Source: Paractinoplanes rishiriensis (GTDB lineage Bacteria > Actinomycetota > Actinomycetes > Mycobacteriales > Micromonosporaceae). From it: a stretch of DNA of 64,000 bases. The notes below the pieces were generated by a model that saw only the letters and a list, made by a program, of their open reading frames with translations, was not told where the DNA came from and did no database searches. Positions within the stretch are counted from its first letter, which is position 1. The number at the start of each line of letters is the position of its first letter. Positions 61,552 through 64,000 of the stretch are shown piece after piece. The stretch is taken from positions 1 to 64,000 of the forward strand of contig NZ_BOMV01000076.1 in the NCBI RefSeq assembly GCF_016862375.1. The letters run 5' to 3'. Made by a program: the position numbers and the translations under genes.

Positions 61552-63386
61552 TTCATCTCCGCGAACCGGGATGCCTGCAACCGGAACAACCGGGCGTACT
61601 CGCCGTCCGCGGCCATCAGTTCGTCGTGGGTGCCGGACTCCGCCACGGTGCCGCCGCTGAGCACGATGATCCGGTCGGCGGCCCGGATCGTCGACAACCG
61701 GTGCGAGATGAGGATGATGGTGGCCGCCGAGGCAGCGGTGACTACCCGGTCGTAGAAGGCGGCCTCGGCCGTGACGTCCAGGTGCGCGGTCGGCTCGTCC
61801 AGTACCAGCACCCGGCGGCCGTGCGCCACCGCGTACATCGCCCGGCTGATCGCGACCCTCTGCCACTGGCCGCCGGACAGGTCGGTGCCGCCGGCGTCGG
61901 AACGCCACAGCGGGGTGTCCAGCCCATCCGGCAAACCTGCCAGCAGACTCTGCGCGCCAGCCCGCTCGATGGCAGCCAAGATCTGCTCGTCGCCGGCCGG
62001 CGCTTCGGGCGCGGCAAGCCGGATGTTGTCGCGCAGCGTGGCCGGATAGTGCACGAAATCCTGGAAGACCACGGCCACGTGCCGCCGCCACGCCTCCACG
62101 TCCACACCGTCCAGGTCGGCCCCGTCCACCGTGATCCGTCCCGCTACCGGCCGGTAGAGCCCGGCCAGCAGCTTGGTGAACGTCGTCTTGCCGGCCCCGT
62201 TCACGCCGACGACTGCCAAGACCTCCCCGGACCGGATGTCCAGATCGAGTCCGTCGAGCACCGGTTCCGGCCGGCCGGGGTAGGCGAAGGTGACTCGCTC
62301 GAATCGGATGTGCCCCGGCCCGGCGGACACCGCTCCCGCCCTGGCCTGTGCCTGGAACCGGTGGGTCAATCGGTCGGTGGCCCGGATCGCGCTTATCCCG
62401 AACTCGATGTCGAACGCCTCCTGGCCGACCACACCGACCGCGAAGATGCTCCACGCGGCGACCAGGCACGTCGCGACATCCTGCGCAGTAATCAGCCCTT
62501 GCGTCGCCGCAAGCCCGGGCACAGCCAGGGCAACCGCGGCCGAGCCAGCGGCCAGGCCGATCCCCGGCCACTGCCGCCGCAACACCGACCAGGACCGTTT
62601 CCGCAGCGGCAGACCCCAGCTGAGATACGACGACCGGCGCCGCTCGGCCACCCACGACCCGAGACCGAAAAGCCGGATCTCCTTCGCGGCGTCCGGCCCA
62701 GTGATCAGTTGCGTCCAGTACCGGGTCTGCCGCTGCACCGGCACGAACTCGTCGCCGCACCGGGCGAGGTCCACCCACTGCCGACGCAGGATCACCCGCA
62801 TCACCAACGTCGCAGCGAGCAGCAGCACCGCCACCGCAGGGAAGTACGAGGCGAGCACCACCGCCGAACCCGCCGCGCCGACCAGCCGCACCAGGAACGT
62901 GAACTGGCCTACCGCCGCCAAGCCGGCCGACCGGACCCGCCACACCTCTCCCCGGTCCGACGCGCGGGTTGCGTCGTCAACCACATCTGGATCCGTCAAG
63001 TGCTCGATGCCGCGCGGCGCCAGCATGACCTGGCGGACCGCGCTGCGCACTCCACCGTCGATGTCCTTGGCGACCCAGGACCGTGCCACTTCGCCTGCGG
63101 GAATCCCCACCTGCCGGACGAACACCACCGCAGCCAGAACGACCAGCGGCGGCAGGACAGCGCCTCCGTCGACCACCCTGGAGACGAACCAGCCTGTCGC
63201 GACCGCCGCCGCCGGTGCGGCGCCAGCCACCACCGCCCCGGTCACCAGCAGGCCCGCCAGAGCGACCGGACCCGCGGAAACCAGCAGCCGCACCAGTCGC
63301 AGCCGCTGCGCCGACAGCACTCGAACACGGACCCACCACGCCCTGCGGAAGATGAAACCGCCAGCTGCGCGATCGCGCCGCGGCAT
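61548..63386 (-). CDS. ABC exporter half-transporter (first of a pair)
   Basis: The 612-residue product has a basic N-terminus, six exporter helices, then an ATPase domain: Walker A VGVNGAGKTTFTKLL, Q-loop VVFQDFVHY, signature DLSGGQWQRVAISRA, Walker B VLVLDEPTAHLDV and ISHRLST. The ATG at 63,386 has GGGAGG four bases upstream; an in-frame extension to 63,455 has no signal. It diverges from the MarR gene with about 160 bp between, so MarR probably controls this operon. Confidence 0.85.
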   Translation of the reverse strand: MPRRDRAAGGFIFRRAWWVRVRVLSAQRLRLVRLLVSAGPVALAGLLVTGAVVAGAAPAAAVATGWFVSRVVDGGAVLPPLVVLAAVVFVRQVGIPAGEVARSWVAKDIDGGVRSAVRQVMLAPRGIEHLTDPDVVDDATRASDRGEVWRVRSAGLAAVGQFTFLVRLVGAAGSAVVLASYFPAVAVLLLAATLVMRVILRRQWVDLARCGDEFVPVQRQTRYWTQLITGPDAAKEIRLFGLGSWVAERRRSSYLSWGLPLRKRSWSVLRRQWPGIGLAAGSAAVALAVPGLAATQGLITAQDVATCLVAAWSIFAVGVVGQEAFDIEFGISAIRATDRLTHRFQAQARAGAVSAGPGHIRFERVTFAYPGRPEPVLDGLDLDIRSGEVLAVVGVNGAGKTTFTKLLAGLYRPVAGRITVDGADLDGVDVEAWRRHVAVVFQDFVHYPATLRDNIRLAAPEAPAGDEQILAAIERAGAQSLLAGLPDGLDTPLWRSDAGGTDLSGGQWQRVAISRAMYAVAHGRRVLVLDEPTAHLDVTAEAAFYDRVVTAASAATIILISHRLSTIRAADRIIVLSGGTVAESGTHDELMAADGEYARLFRLQASRFAEMK

Positions 63387-63506
63387 ACGCCCTCCCGTCT
63401 GTCGGCTGGCGCGACCGTAGGCAAACGTAATGACGCAGGTCAATGCAAATACCAACTAACCGGCACCAGCAACTACACCTCGACATCCGCGTCGACGACG
63501 TGGCCT

Positions 63507-63536
63507 CGTAACAGCACTTATATAAGTGCTGTTACG
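63507..63536. promoter_or_regulatory. perfect 30-bp palindrome, likely MarR operator
   Basis: The half-site CGTAACAGCACTTAT is followed by its exact reverse complement, giving a 30-bp perfect dyad. It ends eight bases before the marR-like ATG and overlaps a TACGAT-type -10 box, so a bound repressor would block the promoter. MarR dimers bind such dyads. Being the only perfect 30-bp palindrome I saw, it is unlikely to be chance. Confidence 0.8.
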
Positions 63537-63544
63537 ATACGGGG

Positions 63545-64000
63545 ATGGTCATCGATCCGACTGAGTCCAGCGCCTGGCGTCCGCTGCGTCTTTTGCAGGC
63601 GGCGATGGACGCCGACATCGCCCGGGTGTACGCCGACGCACAGATCGACGGGTTGAAACCGAGTTTCGTTCTGCCGCTGCTGCGGCTGAACGCCCAGGGT
63701 CCGCTGACGATCACGGAGCTGGCTCAGTCGGTGCAGCAGACCCACTCGGCGATGAGTCAGAAGGTGGCCGCCATGCGGGCCGCCGGTTGGGTGCGTACCG
63801 GCGCGGGCCCGGACGCCCGCAGCAAGAAGGTGGACCTCACCACCAAGGCCCGCCGGGTTGCCGGCCGGCTGGCCGCCGAATGGCAGGCGACGGAGGCCGC
63901 AATCACCGACCTCGAGGCGGAGATCCCGTACCCGTTGAGCCGGGTGGTCGCCGACATCGAGCAGGCGCTACGGCGCAAGAGCTTCGCCGACCGGATCGCC
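63545..64000 (+). CDS. MarR-family regulator (runs off the window)
   Basis: 152 residues are visible without a stop. A winged helix-turn-helix is recognised: ITELAQSVQQTHSAMSQKVA with the wing AGWVRTGAGPDARSKKVDLT, preceded by LLRLNAQGPLT. The N-terminal part is a dimerisation helix region. It is likely autoregulated through the 30-bp palindrome and probably represses the divergent exporter pair. The C-terminus is beyond the window. Confidence 0.85.
   Translation, partial: MVIDPTESSAWRPLRLLQAAMDADIARVYADAQIDGLKPSFVLPLLRLNAQGPLTITELAQSVQQTHSAMSQKVAAMRAAGWVRTGAGPDARSKKVDLTTKARRVAGRLAAEWQATEAAITDLEAEIPYPLSRVVADIEQALRRKSFADRIA

Noticed and set aside
59776..62943. One 1,055-residue fused ABC protein
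   Set aside because: The frame upstream of 61,551 is a shadow of the first ABC gene; the real start is the ATG overlapping that gene's stop.

Overview
The window reads as chromosomal DNA of a high-GC, filamentous-type actinobacterium, most likely a member of the Micromonosporaceae such as Actinoplanes. The reasons are the very strong G/C bias at third codon positions, GTG and TTG starts, several TAG-type -10 boxes placed 6-9 bases before start codons (leaderless transcripts), a MurL/MurD2 pair, DasA/NgcE-type sugar uptake genes, and a two-component CHAT/CATRA locus. I see no tRNA, rRNA, CRISPR array, insertion sequence or phage gene. The assignment is by gene content only.

Layout. 1-2,100: a GC-rich 24-bp tandem repeat, a flavohemoprotein-like gene and a methyltransferase remnant. 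2,114-4,721: a dead-looking MurD2 paralogue facing away from murL, with a small cupin gene coupled to murL; the intact murD2 lies at 24.2 kb. 5,366-14,315: an RpiR-type regulator with two operator-like inverted repeats, two complete sets of sugar ABC importer genes (DasABC-like, then NgcEFG-like; no ATPase) and a GH6-fold secreted protein, probably one long operon. 14.3-26.3 kb: lipoproteins, two aldo/keto reductases, a frameshifted LysR gene, an AraC regulator with a secreted hydrolase, murD2 and a secreted metalloprotease-like protein. 26.3-30.5 kb: gene remnants, then metH behind a convincing S-adenosylhomocysteine (SAH) riboswitch. 30.5-42.2 kb: a PolA-like polymerase, small repeat and His-rich proteins, a two-component system, an ECF42-type sigma factor with its DGPF partner, a fusion of an Hsp70-type ATPase with an extracytoplasmic beta-propeller, and a secreted propeller.

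42.3-46.1 kb is a five-gene minus-strand operon (ECF sigma, zinc-finger anti-sigma with a membrane domain, two membrane subunits, ABC ATPase). 46.1-52.0 kb holds a methyltransferase, a SnoaL-like protein and a divergent glycogen/oligosaccharide pair (debranching enzyme and GH63/MGH1-like hydrolase). 52.2-53.6 kb has a secreted trypsin-like protease and a RidA protein. 53.6-59.4 kb is the best candidate for an unusual system: a 1,277-residue TPR-CHAT (caspase-like) protein divergent from a small protein and a membrane-anchored CATRA-like protein. 59.5-64.0 kb has two overlapping ABC exporter half-transporters, small peptide ORFs directly behind them, and a divergent MarR gene with a perfect 30-bp palindrome at its promoter.

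Genes that seem to work together: MurL and MurD2 (L-Glu ligation, then epimerisation of UDP-MurNAc-L-Ala-L-Glu); the RpiR-Das-Ngc import operon with its GH6-fold protein; metH with its SAH sensor; the sigma/anti-sigma/ABC operon; the CHAT-CATRA trio; and the MarR-controlled exporter with its small peptides. Several gene wrecks (methyltransferase, SEC-C protein, LysR, TetR plus SnoaL) show ongoing gene loss, although single-base frameshifts could also be assembly errors.
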